A stretch of DNA of 46,895 nt from an uncultured bacterium (GCA_905215775.1 CAJMRM010000015.1:1-46895), one strand, 5' to 3'. Counted from the first letter of the stretch, positions 24,480-33,093 are shown. Numbers and translations are program-made. The notes: generated from the letters alone by a model not told the origin.

Positions 24480-25237
24480 GGAGAGATCAGTTCCGCCAGC
24501 TTAAACCGTACTGCAACGCGGGGCAGGGCGTCCTTTGACGCCTTCTGCTCCGTTTTTTCATGCCCGGGAAGGCGAAGGGCGGACGGGCGTCTGGCCCGCA
24601 TGAGGGCGGAAAAATCGTCCTCGGGAAGCAGGGCCTTCAGCTGCTCCCTGGAGCGCTCCGGCATTACGGCGCGGGTGCTGTCCACGTAGCAGAGGGACGG
24701 ATAGAGGACGCACCAGAAATTCTTTCCCCGGCCTTCTCCCAAAAGAACCCGGACCGCATCATAGGTTCCCGCCGGGAAGGTCATGTCCCCGTAGGTTTTT
24801 TCCGGAAACAGGCACCGCTCCAGGCGGACGTCCGCCCCATAAGAATATCCCCGGCCTTTCATGTATGCCTCCGCCGTCTGCTCCAGAAATGCCTTGTGCT
24901 CCAGGATATAGGAAGCCGTCCGGTCTTTTGTGAGTCCGGCGTCGCCCGCCTCCGTTCCGGCCCCATCGGGATAGGGATCCCCGGCGTCCTGCCCTGTGTG
25001 CTCCGCCGTTTCAGACTCCAGGCCCCGCCGGATCGTATCCAGAAGGAGGTCCTTTACCTCCAGCTTTAAGGCCTGGTCTTCGGGGGAATCGCTGTTGGCC
25101 AGTACATGGAACCGCAGGACCTTTGGTGCGATCCGCGAGGCCAGGGCTTCCTCCTTTCTCCGCAGACCGTTCATGGCCGTTAAAAAGACCATCAGCGCCA
25201 GCAGCATGGACAGGCAGATATACCATTTCTTTTTCAT
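24476..25237 (-). CDS. spoIIR: Stage II sporulation protein R
   Basis: A 253-residue secreted signalling protein. It has an N-terminal hydrophobic segment (residues 5-22) and the conserved RFHVLANSDSPEDQALKL block near 43-60, followed by VKDLLLDTI. In Bacillus, SpoIIR leaves the forespore and triggers SpoIIGA to process pro-sigma-E in the mother cell. A low-conservation insert near residues 75-105 (acidic, Gly-rich) looks lineage-specific. The start follows GAGGAGGAG. A sigma-F-like promoter lies upstream, consistent with forespore expression. It is convergent with the TolC-like gene and divergent from ddl. It is the strongest evidence that the host sporulates. Confidence 0.93.
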   Translation of the reverse strand: MKKKWYICLSMLLALMVFLTAMNGLRRKEEALASRIAPKVLRFHVLANSDSPEDQALKLEVKDLLLDTIRRGLESETAEHTGQDAGDPYPDGAGTEAGDAGLTKDRTASYILEHKAFLEQTAEAYMKGRGYSYGADVRLERCLFPEKTYGDMTFPAGTYDAVRVLLGEGRGKNFWCVLYPSLCYVDSTRAVMPERSREQLKALLPEDDFSALMRARRPSALRLPGHEKTEQKASKDALPRVAVRFKLAELISP

Positions 25238-25270
25238 GAGCTCCTCCTCTTTTTTATACGATTTTGCTAT

Positions 25271-25298
25271 TTGTAATTATTGCCTGTTGTGCTATAAT
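25271..25298 (+). promoter_or_regulatory. Promoter of the ddl-murI operon
   Basis: A perfect TATAAT (25293-25298) with TTGTAA (25271-25276) 16 bases before it. It overlaps the spoIIR promoter on the opposite strand. Confidence 0.6.
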
Positions 25299-25304
25299 TT
25301 AAAC
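25275..25304 (-). promoter_or_regulatory. Sigma-F-like promoter of spoIIR
   Basis: On the minus strand GTTTA (25300-25304), a 15-base spacer and GGCAATAATT (25275-25284) match the known sigma-F pattern GYWTA and GGNNANANTW. This fits known control of spoIIR in Bacillus. Confidence 0.6.
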
Positions 25305-25407
25305 GAATTGACGCCGTGAAGAGACCGGGCGGGGACGGAAGGCTTCCGCCAGGCCCACGAAAAGGCTCTTCCGGCCCATCAACCATGAAAGGAAGTAGCA
25401 GATCAAT

Positions 25408-26472
25408 ATGGAAAAATTAAATGTGGCAGCCCTGTTTGGCGGGCAGTCTTCGGAGCATGTGGTCTCCTGTATGTCTGTCCAGAATGTGGCAGCCAATATC
25501 GATAAGGAAAAATATAATGTGATCCTGGTGGGGATCACGGAGGAGGGCCGCTGGCTCAAGGTGGACTCTCTGGACGAGGTGAAAAACGACACCTGGAGGA
25601 CCAGCGGCTCCCGGGCCGTTCTTTCTCCCGACGCCACGGAAAAGGCTTTGTGGGTGATCCGTCACGGAAAGGCAGAAAAGATCCCGGTGGACGTGGTGTT
25701 CCCGGTGCTCCACGGCCTTTACGGAGAGGACGGGACCGTCCAGGGGATCCTGGAGCTGGCGCGGATCCCTTATGTGGGCTGCGGCGTCTTAGCCTCCGCC
25801 GTGTCCATGGATAAGCTGTCCACGAAGCTGATCGTAAAGAGCCTGGGGATCCGCCAGGCGGAATATGTGCCGGTCATGAAGGAAGAGCTGGATCAGATGG
25901 ACCAGGTGGTAAAGCGGGTGGAAGAGGCCTTCTCCTACCCGGTGTTCATCAAGCCGTCCAACGCCGGTTCCTCCAGAGGCGTGTCCCGGGCCGACGGCCG
26001 GAAGGCCCTGGAAGACGGGCTTCGGGAGGCGGCGCGCCATGACCGACGGATCCTGGTGGAGGAAATGATCGTGGGCCATGAGGTGGAGTGCGCGGTCTTT
26101 GGCGGAGGAAAAGAGGAGGTGCGGGCCTCCGGCGTGGGAGAGATCCTGGCGGCGGCCGATTTCTATGATTTTGACGCCAAATATTATAATTCCGATTCCA
26201 GGACTGTGGTGGATCCGGAGCTTCCGGGAAACGCGGCGGAGGAGATCCGGGAGTCGGCGGTGCGGATCTTTAAGGCTGTGGACGGCTATGGTCTTTCCCG
26301 GGTGGACTTCTTCGTAAAGGAGGACGGGGAGGTGGTCTTCAACGAGATCAACACCATGCCCGGCTTCACAGCCATCAGCATGTACCCCATGCTCTGGGAG
26401 GCCAGGGGCGTGGGGAAGGAGAAGCTGGTGGACGATCTGATCAGCCATGCGCTTAAGCGCTACGAAAGGTAG
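25408..26472 (+). CDS. ddl: D-alanine--D-alanine ligase
   Basis: A 354-residue ATP-grasp enzyme joining two D-Ala for the peptidoglycan stem. It shows FGGQSSEHVVS near residues 10-20, GEDGTVQG, the KPSNAGSSRGVS loop, and the omega-loop segment FDAKYYNSD. The Lys-Tyr pair there is typical of D-Ala-D-Ala ligases rather than D-Ala-D-Lac (VanA) types. EINTMPGF is the metal and substrate site near the C-terminus. Its length and motifs are complete. The gene starts a cluster with murI six bases downstream, both supplying D-amino acids for the wall. Confidence 0.93.
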   Translation: MEKLNVAALFGGQSSEHVVSCMSVQNVAANIDKEKYNVILVGITEEGRWLKVDSLDEVKNDTWRTSGSRAVLSPDATEKALWVIRHGKAEKIPVDVVFPVLHGLYGEDGTVQGILELARIPYVGCGVLASAVSMDKLSTKLIVKSLGIRQAEYVPVMKEELDQMDQVVKRVEEAFSYPVFIKPSNAGSSRGVSRADGRKALEDGLREAARHDRRILVEEMIVGHEVECAVFGGGKEEVRASGVGEILAAADFYDFDAKYYNSDSRTVVDPELPGNAAEEIRESAVRIFKAVDGYGLSRVDFFVKEDGEVVFNEINTMPGFTAISMYPMLWEARGVGKEKLVDDLISHALKRYER

Positions 26473-26478
26473 GCGCTT

Positions 26479-27300
26479 ATGGATAAGAATGCACCCATCG
26501 GGATCTTCGACTCCGGCGTCGGCGGGCTTACGGTGGTCAGAGAGGTGATGCGCCAGCTTCCCGATGAACGGATCGTGTACTTCGGAGATACGGCCCGCCT
26601 TCCCTATGGGACCAAGTCCCAGGATACGGTGATCCGTTTTTCGGAGCAGATCATGCGCTTTCTGCGGTCCAAGGGGGTAAAGGCCATCGTCATTGCCTGC
26701 AATACGGCCTCCTCCTATGCCCTGGACGCCCTGAGAAGGTCGGAGGATATCCCCATCATCGGCGTGATCAACGCCGGCGCCAGGGCGGCGGTTTCTGCCA
26801 CGAAAAACGGAAAGATCGGCGTGATCGGGACCGACGGGACCATCAACAGCAAAGCCTATTCCTCTGTTTTAAAGAGCATGAACCCGGCGGTGGAGGTGTT
26901 TGGAAAGGCCTGTCCCCTGTTCGTGCCGCTGGTGGAGGAGGGGCTTCTCCACGATACGGTGACGGACGAGATCGCCTCCCGGTATCTGTCGGTTCTGAAG
27001 GAGAAGTATATCGATACCCTGGTTATGGGCTGCACCCACTATCCCCTGATCCGTTCCACCATTGCCCGGACCATGGGGGACGAGGTGACGCTGGTGAACC
27101 CGGCTTATGAGACGGCGGTACAGCTCCGGACGCTTCTTCGGTCCATGGAGATGGACTGCAGCGGGGACCAGGAGGTACGGGTAGAGGAAAAATATCAGTT
27201 TTATGTGAGCGATATGGCGGAGAAATTCAGTTCCTTTGCCGGGTTTATCCTTCCCGGAAAGGTAAAAAATACCATGCTGATCGATATTGAGAAATATTAG
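26479..27300 (+). CDS. murI: Glutamate racemase
   Basis: A 273-residue cofactor-free racemase converting L- to D-glutamate for peptidoglycan. IFDSGVGGLTVV (Asp 11), the first catalytic Cys 74 in ACNTAS and the second Cys 185 in GCTHYP are all present, so the two-base mechanism is intact. The start overlaps nothing and follows ddl by six bases, within one operon; the next gene starts nine bases later. Length is typical. Confidence 0.95.
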   Translation: MDKNAPIGIFDSGVGGLTVVREVMRQLPDERIVYFGDTARLPYGTKSQDTVIRFSEQIMRFLRSKGVKAIVIACNTASSYALDALRRSEDIPIIGVINAGARAAVSATKNGKIGVIGTDGTINSKAYSSVLKSMNPAVEVFGKACPLFVPLVEEGLLHDTVTDEIASRYLSVLKEKYIDTLVMGCTHYPLIRSTIARTMGDEVTLVNPAYETAVQLRTLLRSMEMDCSGDQEVRVEEKYQFYVSDMAEKFSSFAGFILPGKVKNTMLIDIEKY

Positions 27301-27309
27301 GAGAACAGG

Positions 27310-27753
27310 ATGACCAAAGATGTTCTGGTGAGAGTAAAAGGGACCCAGTTCATGGACGATGAGAATGATGTCGTTGAGATGATCACTGCCGGGACCTTCA
27401 ATGAAAAGAATGGAAAAAAATATCTGATCTATGACGAGACCATTGTGGAGGGCGGAGACCAGACCCACAATATCGTAAAGATCTGGCCGGATAAGGTGGA
27501 GGTGACCAAGCGAGGGCTGGTGGACACCCATATGACCTTTGAGTGCGGGAAAAAACATATGTGCAACTACATGACGCCGGTGGGACTGATCATTCTGGGA
27601 ATCACCACCCTGTCCCTGGCGGTGGAAGAGGAAGAAACGTCCATGAAAGTCAGCATTTCCTATGCCCTGGAGATGAATGGGGAATATATTTCCGGCTGCG
27701 GCCTTGAAATATATGCCAGAGATAAGGGGAACGGCTCCTGGAGCCTGGATTAG
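27310..27753 (+). CDS. DUF1934 family protein (calycin-like barrel)
   Basis: A 147-residue protein with the DUF1934 pattern. It begins with DVLVRVKGTQ, continues through KYLIYDET and NIVKIWPDKVEVTKRG strands, and ends with VSISYALEMNGEYISGCGLEIYAR. The fold is an eight-stranded calycin-like barrel, function unknown; in Firmicutes it commonly neighbours argS or wall genes. No signal peptide or membrane segment is visible. It follows murI by nine bases and likely shares its transcript. Confidence 0.85.
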   Translation: MTKDVLVRVKGTQFMDDENDVVEMITAGTFNEKNGKKYLIYDETIVEGGDQTHNIVKIWPDKVEVTKRGLVDTHMTFECGKKHMCNYMTPVGLIILGITTLSLAVEEEETSMKVSISYALEMNGEYISGCGLEIYARDKGNGSWSLD

Positions 27754-27838
27754 GAGCGGACGGAAAAGGAACGCTGGAAGCTACGACGGAACATAGGCAG
27801 GAAGACGCGGCAGAAGAAGAAAGTGAGGAAGACGGAAT

Positions 27839-28780
27839 ATGGAAAGCTTTTTGATAGCAGTCAACGCAGTTGTCCCATTTCTCTGTTACATTTCCCTCGG
27901 ATTTGTGATGAAGATCAGGGGCGTGGTCAAGGAGGATTTCCTCCAGCAGTTAAACCGGATGGTCTTTAAGGTCTTTTATCCGTTCATGACCTTTTATAAC
28001 ATCTATAAGGCTGACGCCAATTCCCTGCCCAGGCCTGCGCTGCTTCTTTTCTGCGGGATCAGTATCCTGGCGCTGGAGGTGCTTCTGGTTCTGACAGTTC
28101 CAAGGATCGTAAAGGAGAACCCCAGAAGAGGCGTGATCATCCAGGCCATTTACCGGAGCAACTTCGTTCTGTTCGGTCTTCCTCTGACCGTTTCTGTGTT
28201 CGGAGATTCTGCCTCCTCGGTGGCGGCCATGGTGGTGACTGTGGTGATCACCATTTATAATACCACCTCTGTGGTGATCCTGGAGATGTTCAATTCCGAA
28301 GGGAAAACAGACGCGAAGACGATCCTTATCAATGTGGTGAAGAACCCGCTGCTCCAGGGGGCTGTGGTGGGACTTGTATTTTTCTTCCTGGGGATCCATG
28401 TTCCCAAGAGCCTTTTGACGCCCATTGCGGCCTTTGCGGACGCCACCTCTCCGGTGGCCCTGTTCGTGCTGGGCGGATCGCTCCATTTCAACGCCATCCG
28501 CGGCAACCTAAAGTATCTGGTACCGGCCTTGTCCTTAAAGCTTCTGATACTCCCCGCGGTGATGCTGGCCCTGGGCTATGCATGCGGACTCAGGGAGCTG
28601 GAGCTGTTTCTTCTGGTGGCCATCTACGGAACACCGGTGGCTGCCGCTTCCTATCCAATGGCCCAGAATATGGGCGGCGACGGCGAGCTGGCTGGCCAGT
28701 TTGTGGTCATCAGCACCGTCGTCGCCGTTGGGACCCTGTTTGGGTGGATCTTCTTTTTAAAGAGCGTGGGACTGATCTAG
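27839..28780 (+). CDS. AEC family transporter (auxin-efflux-carrier fold)
   Basis: A 313-residue membrane protein with about ten hydrophobic segments and the inverted-repeat AEC layout. The front half starts near FLIAVNAVVPFLCYISLGF, and the back half has FADATSPVALFVLGGSL (a typical AEC crossover helix) and ATYGTPVAAASYPMAQN-like IYGTPVAAASYPMA. Members carry malate, other carboxylates or lactate; the substrate is not readable here. It follows DUF1934 by 85 bases with an AGGAAG ribosome site. Its stop overlaps that of the serine hydrolase on the other strand by four bases. Confidence 0.9.
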   Translation: MESFLIAVNAVVPFLCYISLGFVMKIRGVVKEDFLQQLNRMVFKVFYPFMTFYNIYKADANSLPRPALLLFCGISILALEVLLVLTVPRIVKENPRRGVIIQAIYRSNFVLFGLPLTVSVFGDSASSVAAMVVTVVITIYNTTSVVILEMFNSEGKTDAKTILINVVKNPLLQGAVVGLVFFFLGIHVPKSLLTPIAAFADATSPVALFVLGGSLHFNAIRGNLKYLVPALSLKLLILPAVMLALGYACGLRELELFLLVAIYGTPVAAASYPMAQNMGGDGELAGQFVVISTVVAVGTLFGWIFFLKSVGLI

Positions 28781-30318
28781 TCCATCCGTTTCAGCACGAT
28801 ATTTTTGATCCGGCCTCCGTCCAGGATGAGGGAGCCGTTTTCCGGTCTTGCGTACATCGTAAGATCCGGGCCGAAGCTGAAGATCGTTTCTCCGGCTGCG
28901 TTCCTGTAAAGCTCTGACTTTCCGTAGCGGAGCATACAGAGGGCGCAGCCGTTTTCTGTTTTTTCAAGGGCAGCGTGGGCGTCGGTCTCCTCATCGTAGT
29001 AATGGCCTTCCTCAAAAAGAGAGGGATCGGCCGGGGAAACCGGCGTCATTTTTACCACGCGGGCCGGAAGGCGGTAAAGGATCCCTTCCTCTGTGAAGTA
29101 GATCACCTCGTCCAGGGTGCCGACCCGGTAGCCGCCGTCTCCGGTTTTCACCAGTTCGGTTTCGCACCATTCTCTCTTCATAAAGAGCGTTCCGTCATGG
29201 TCCAGGATGTTCACAAGCAGCGGATCGTCGGGAAGGGCGGCGGCGAACAGACCGGCATGGGCGGGAGCCTCCTTGTGCTCCGGCACGGAGGGCTCGGTGC
29301 AGTCCGGAAGTCCCAGAACGATGCAGGCAGCTTTATCCGCCATTTTTGCCATGACGCGGGTGGTGGTATTGCTTAACAGGATCACCTCCAGCTCCTTTTC
29401 CGGGATGCAGGATACCTGTCCGCGGTAGGCGGCGTCTGCGCCGCCGTGGCCGAACACATCCAGTCCGTGGAGCTTATGGGTCATGAGGCCGCCGCAGTAT
29501 TCCGCAGCCGTTCCGTCGCTTAGGATGGCCGGGGTCTTCATAAGGGCAATGATCTCCGGGTCGATGACCTGGGGATGGATGTATTCGTCCAGGATCTTAC
29601 TGAGATCGGAGGCGCAGGTATTGACGGAGGTGGGGCCGTAAACGCAGTAGTTTAAGGGGTTATAGTAGTAATTTCCGTCGCCGTCGTCCTGGTAGGAGTA
29701 GACCAGGTTGGGGACGATCTGGGTATAGCTTTCCCGGACGAAGGTGTGCTCCATGCCGAGCGGCTTGAAGATCCGTTCTTTGGCAAACTGCGGGAAGCTC
29801 ATGCCGGACAGCTTTTCAACGATCAGCGCCAGAAGATGGAAGCCCGTGTTGCTGTAAAGATATCTGGACTGGGGCTTGAAGTTTAAGTGCTTCTGGAGCC
29901 GGATGGTGGTGTTGATGTCGTCCATGGTGATCTGGTCATTGATGGTGATGCTGCGCATGAATAAAAGCTCCCACTGGTCTCTGAGGCCGCTGACATTGTT
30001 CATCATCTGGCGCACGGTAATGGGCTCTTCGATGTTGATATATTCTCCTACATATTTACGGATATCGTCGTCCAGGCCCAGCTTCCCTTCCTTCCAGAGA
30101 AGGAGGATGGAGAGGACGGTGAACTCCTTGGAGATGGAGGCCACGTGCAGGATGCTGTCGTTTTTGATCTTCAGCTGGTTCTCCAGGTTTCCGTAGCCAA
30201 AGCATTTTTCATAAACCGTTTCGCCGTGCTGGCGGATCAGCACCTGGGCTCCCGGGCAGAGGCCGTTGTCCCATACGCGGAAAAGATCGTCGAGCTGTTT
30301 GGTTATAGTTGTGTTCAT
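28777..30318 (-). CDS. Beta-lactamase-fold serine hydrolase (D-aminopeptidase or esterase-like)
   Basis: A 513-residue protein with a class C beta-lactamase-like domain (residues 1-345): SISK (Ser 61, Lys 64), YSN (155-157), and GHGGADAAYRG as the HxG equivalent. A C-terminal beta-rich domain (about 370-513) resembles the lipocalin-like extension of D-aminopeptidases and related proteins. There is no obvious signal peptide, so it is probably cytoplasmic. Relatives cleave D-amino acid amides, D-Ala-D-Ala peptides or esters. Its place downstream of M19 and M55 peptidases favours D-peptide work, by inference. The start follows AAAGGAT, 22 bases after the M19 gene. Confidence 0.85.
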   Translation of the reverse strand: MNTTITKQLDDLFRVWDNGLCPGAQVLIRQHGETVYEKCFGYGNLENQLKIKNDSILHVASISKEFTVLSILLLWKEGKLGLDDDIRKYVGEYINIEEPITVRQMMNNVSGLRDQWELLFMRSITINDQITMDDINTTIRLQKHLNFKPQSRYLYSNTGFHLLALIVEKLSGMSFPQFAKERIFKPLGMEHTFVRESYTQIVPNLVYSYQDDGDGNYYYNPLNYCVYGPTSVNTCASDLSKILDEYIHPQVIDPEIIALMKTPAILSDGTAAEYCGGLMTHKLHGLDVFGHGGADAAYRGQVSCIPEKELEVILLSNTTTRVMAKMADKAACIVLGLPDCTEPSVPEHKEAPAHAGLFAAALPDDPLLVNILDHDGTLFMKREWCETELVKTGDGGYRVGTLDEVIYFTEEGILYRLPARVVKMTPVSPADPSLFEEGHYYDEETDAHAALEKTENGCALCMLRYGKSELYRNAAGETIFSFGPDLTMYARPENGSLILDGGRIKNIVLKRMD

Positions 30319-30340
30319 TGGTCGTATCCTTTCAGAAATA

Positions 30341-31339
30341 TCAGTGTTTTAAAATGTGACGGAAGGTATGGAGCCAGTTTTCCCCGGCCAACTTTGCCAG
30401 ATGGCTTTCTTTATACCCGTGCTGCCTTAAATGGTCCAGGAAGGCCGGAAGGTCCTCGTGGGCTCCGGAGAGGATATCAAAGGGGCGCTCCGGCATCTGG
30501 TCCGTGGACGAGGACAGGTCGTCCGCAAAAAATGAGTCGCAGAAATCAAAGCCAAAGGCCACATGGTCCTCTCCCATGATCTCTGTCATATGATCCAGAT
30601 GGGCGGTCAGTCCGTTCTGGTCGGGGGAAACACCGGGACCGGCGGTCAGGAGACTACACCCGTTGAGTCCCACCGTTCCGCCGCGGCTGGCGATCTCCCG
30701 CATCTGGCAGTCGGTCAGGTTCCGGTTGCTGCCAGCAACGGTCCTGGAGTTGGAGTGGGAGGCGATCACCGGGCAGGAGGTGAGGGAGAGCACGTCCTCC
30801 ACCCCCTCGTCGCTTAAATGGCTGAGATCCAGGATCATATGAAGGTCTTCGGCTTCCTTCACCAGCTCCCGGCCAAACTCCGTAAGGCCGCCTTTTTTCA
30901 GGCTGCCGGAAAAGTCGCAGCCGTCGGCCGCAGCGTTTCTGCGGCTCCAGGCCAGTCCCAGTCCACGGACGCCTGCGGCATAAAAGCCGTGGAGCAGGAG
31001 GCAGGAGGAAACGGGCTCTGCTCCCTCAAAGGAGAGAAGAAAGCCGATCTTTCCGGTTTCGGCGGCCCGGAGGAAGTCGTCTGCACTGGTGCAGAGCATA
31101 AGAAGGTCCGGGGTCTCCTCGATCTCACAGTGGAGGGCCGAGATCTGCTCCATGGCCACAGAAAGGGCCCCATAGGGCAGGTACTGGCTGTCCACAAAAA
31201 TGGAGGCGACGATACCGGTCACGCCGCCCTTCTGGAAGGCGGGATAGTAACGCCTTCGGATGACCTGGCGCTCGCCTTTTTTTCGGCGGGCGGCCACGTC
31301 CATGAGAATGTCATAATGTCCGTCAATGATGTATTTCAT
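30341..31339 (-). CDS. Membrane dipeptidase-family (M19) zinc dipeptidase
   Basis: A 332-residue amidohydrolase-fold peptidase. Metal sites appear in order: DGHYDI near residues 6-11 (His and Asp), SFEGAEP (bridging Glu), the LSHLSDEGVEDV block with its His, and the ASHSNSRTV block with its His. M19 enzymes hydrolyse dipeptides and, unlike most peptidases, accept a C-terminal D-residue. No signal peptide is seen, as in many bacterial forms. It starts 13 bases after the XRE-cupin gene with an AAGGAAG site, so it belongs to the M55/regulator/M19/hydrolase operon. Confidence 0.92.
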   Translation of the reverse strand: MKYIIDGHYDILMDVAARRKKGERQVIRRRYYPAFQKGGVTGIVASIFVDSQYLPYGALSVAMEQISALHCEIEETPDLLMLCTSADDFLRAAETGKIGFLLSFEGAEPVSSCLLLHGFYAAGVRGLGLAWSRRNAAADGCDFSGSLKKGGLTEFGRELVKEAEDLHMILDLSHLSDEGVEDVLSLTSCPVIASHSNSRTVAGSNRNLTDCQMREIASRGGTVGLNGCSLLTAGPGVSPDQNGLTAHLDHMTEIMGEDHVAFGFDFCDSFFADDLSSSTDQMPERPFDILSGAHEDLPAFLDHLRQHGYKESHLAKLAGENWLHTFRHILKH

Positions 31340-31352
31340 AGTTACAGCTTCC

Positions 31353-31949
31353 TTAGTATACTAATTGTGAGAAGTAGACGACGATGACCGCCTCTTCCTT
31401 TGATCGGTTCATATAGTTGTGCAGGCTGCCGCTGGGAATATAGAAGCTGTCGCCCTCATGGACCGTGTATACGCTGTTGTCCATGTGGAGCTCCAGCTCT
31501 CCCTTTAAGAGCAGGAGGCTTTCGTCGTAGGTGGTATGGGAGATCATCTGCTCTGTGACCCAGTGCCTCGGCTGCATCCGGACCATGAGACCGGTGATCT
31601 TCGCCGCCCTCCCGTCCGGGAGATGGGAGGGGGTGAAGATGGAGTAGGAAATGTCGATCTCGGGGATCTTCATGGGGATCCGGTTCTCTTTGCGGATCAG
31701 GTAGGATTTCCGGGAGTCACTTTCTCCACTGGACTGAGGTAAAAGGGACTGTTCAGATTCCCCCATAATGAGCCAGACCTCAGAGCATTCCAGGCAGGCG
31801 GCGATCTTTCTCAGGGCAGAAAGCGACGGAGATTTCAGATTCCGTTCGATCTGGGAGATATGCCCGATGGTATATCCGGTCGCGTCTGCGACCTGCTTCA
31901 ACGTCATTCCTTTTTTCTTCCGGGCTTCCCGGATCCGATTTCCATACAT
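31353..31949 (-). CDS. XRE-family regulator with C-terminal cupin domain
   Basis: A 198-residue regulator. The N-terminal XRE helix-turn-helix covers about residues 5-60 (MTLKQVADATGYTIGHISQIERN). A cupin barrel covers about 110-195, with SLLLLKGELELH and GDSFYIPSGSLHNY typical of small-molecule-binding cupins. Such proteins often control amino-acid, polyamine or peptide use. It lies inside the peptidase operon, 94 bases after M55 and 13 before M19, so it probably senses a product of the pathway. The perfect palindrome at 32971-32984 in the divergent promoter is a candidate binding site. Confidence 0.9.
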   Translation of the reverse strand: MYGNRIREARKKKGMTLKQVADATGYTIGHISQIERNLKSPSLSALRKIAACLECSEVWLIMGESEQSLLPQSSGESDSRKSYLIRKENRIPMKIPEIDISYSIFTPSHLPDGRAAKITGLMVRMQPRHWVTEQMISHTTYDESLLLLKGELELHMDNSVYTVHEGDSFYIPSGSLHNYMNRSKEEAVIVVYFSQLVY

Positions 31950-32043
31950 GGTTCAGATTTCCCCCTTTCATATGCCGGTCATGGGCTGCTTCCGGCGGCG
32001 TCCTCCTGCGGGACCGGGCAGCCGGATAAAGATTCCGGGACCC

Positions 32044-32886
32044 TTAGCTGGCGGTTCCGGAGAGGCTTGTGAGCGCGGAGATCCCGCAGGCCAGTTCCTT
32101 CATATCAGCGCAGGTGATCTCCACCTCAGTGCCGCTTAAGCGTCTTACGCCCGGAGTCAGGGCAACGGCATCGGCCATGGCTGTTGATTTAAAATCAATG
32201 CCCAGAACGGCCGGAACGGCTGTCTCGTAAAGGGGAAGCTTCTTTAAGTCAGATGCCAGGACCTCCTTCACTGCACAGATGGTATCCTCGCGGAGCTTTC
32301 TCTGGGGCTGGAACTTTGCCGCATAGCGGGTAAGGGATTCTTTTGTGGTCACAAATTTTACCCAGGGCATCATTTCCTTATCGATCAGCTGCCTGCGCAG
32401 ACCGGAATCGCCGATGACCAGACCTACCGGTACCTTATAGGAGGCGGCAATGGCGGCGTTGGTAACGGTTTCGTTCATATAGGCTCCATTGATCTTCAGG
32501 CATGAAACGACCTTTCCATAGAAGCTGTGATCCATATTGGCGCAGATCTCTCCGGGGCCGGCGTGGTATCCGGCAAAGAATGCCACATCATATGTCTCAT
32601 CCAGACAGGCCACCATATACTGCGGGCGCGGAGAGCCGCTGACCAGGCTGATCCGGTCATCCATCTGGCTCAGTTCATCATAGGAAAGGTTTCTTCCGCT
32701 TCCATGGGAATCGGCAATGGTGATCTCCTCGACCTCTTCATTTTTTTCAGAAGCCTGGATCCCTTCGATGATCCAACGGACCTGGTTATGGAGCGCCCGG
32801 CGGAAAGAAACAGTCTCTTCCCGCTCCTGGGACGGAGACGTGATGCCTGCCATGCCTTCCATGTCAACAGAAATAAAGATTTTCAT
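32044..32886 (-). CDS. M55 family D-aminopeptidase (DppA-like)
   Basis: A 280-residue zinc peptidase. Key blocks are SVDMEGMAGI (Asp 8 and Glu 10), ADSHGSGRN (Asp and His), GYHAGPGE, HSFYG and MNETVTNA. These match the metal and active sites of DppA, a self-compartmentalising decameric D-aminopeptidase from Bacillus that removes N-terminal D-Ala or Gly from short D-peptides. It is first in the minus-strand operon, with a perfect AGGAGG site and its own strong promoter. The pairing with M19 dipeptidase and a serine hydrolase suggests cytoplasmic salvage of D-amino-acid peptides, perhaps from peptidoglycan. Confidence 0.92.
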   Translation of the reverse strand: MKIFISVDMEGMAGITSPSQEREETVSFRRALHNQVRWIIEGIQASEKNEEVEEITIADSHGSGRNLSYDELSQMDDRISLVSGSPRPQYMVACLDETYDVAFFAGYHAGPGEICANMDHSFYGKVVSCLKINGAYMNETVTNAAIAASYKVPVGLVIGDSGLRRQLIDKEMMPWVKFVTTKESLTRYAAKFQPQRKLREDTICAVKEVLASDLKKLPLYETAVPAVLGIDFKSTAMADAVALTPGVRRLSGTEVEITCADMKELACGISALTSLSGTAS

Positions 32887-32946
32887 GATAATCCTCCTTA
32901 AGAATGCGTAGATATATTTTGTAATGAGATTACTCTATGTTAAAAC

Positions 32947-32975
32947 ATTATAAAACCATAATAAAACAAAGTCAA
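32947..32975 (-). promoter_or_regulatory. Promoter of the M55 peptidase operon
   Basis: On the minus strand TTGACT (32970-32975), a 17-base spacer and a perfect TATAAT (32947-32952). Its -35 shares the palindrome at 32971-32984 with the divergent patB promoter. Confidence 0.8.
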
Positions 32976-32984
32976 TATATTGAC
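32971..32984. promoter_or_regulatory. Perfect 14-base palindrome joining both divergent -35 boxes
   Basis: GTCAATATATTGAC is its own reverse complement and contains most of both -35 boxes. A dimeric regulator here, plausibly the XRE-cupin protein of the operon, could control both directions. Part of the symmetry comes from the two -35 boxes themselves. Confidence 0.5.
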
Positions 32985-33008
32985 AGAATCAACAAAAATA
33001 ATTATACT
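32980..33008 (+). promoter_or_regulatory. Promoter of the patB-cyuA operon
   Basis: A perfect TTGACA (32980-32985), a 17-base spacer and TATACT (33003-33008). Confidence 0.8.
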
Positions 33009-33033
33009 ATGAGTAATATTATACTATAAGTAA
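33001..33033. repeat. 16-base direct repeat at the patB transcription start
   Basis: ATTATACTATGAGTAA (33001-33016) and ATTATACTATAAGTAA (33018-33033) differ by one base and are 17 bases apart. The first contains the -10 box; the second would place another TATACT downstream, giving an alternative -10 or a regulator site. Confidence 0.55.
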
Positions 33034-33093
33034 AAAATGGAGGAAACTCCTGAACTGCCTTTAAAATTATCCTAGGGAAAGCAGAGGTAAAAA

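Noticed and set aside
30563..31387. Plus-strand frames opposite the M19 gene
   Set aside because: Shadows of the confirmed zinc dipeptidase on the minus strand.
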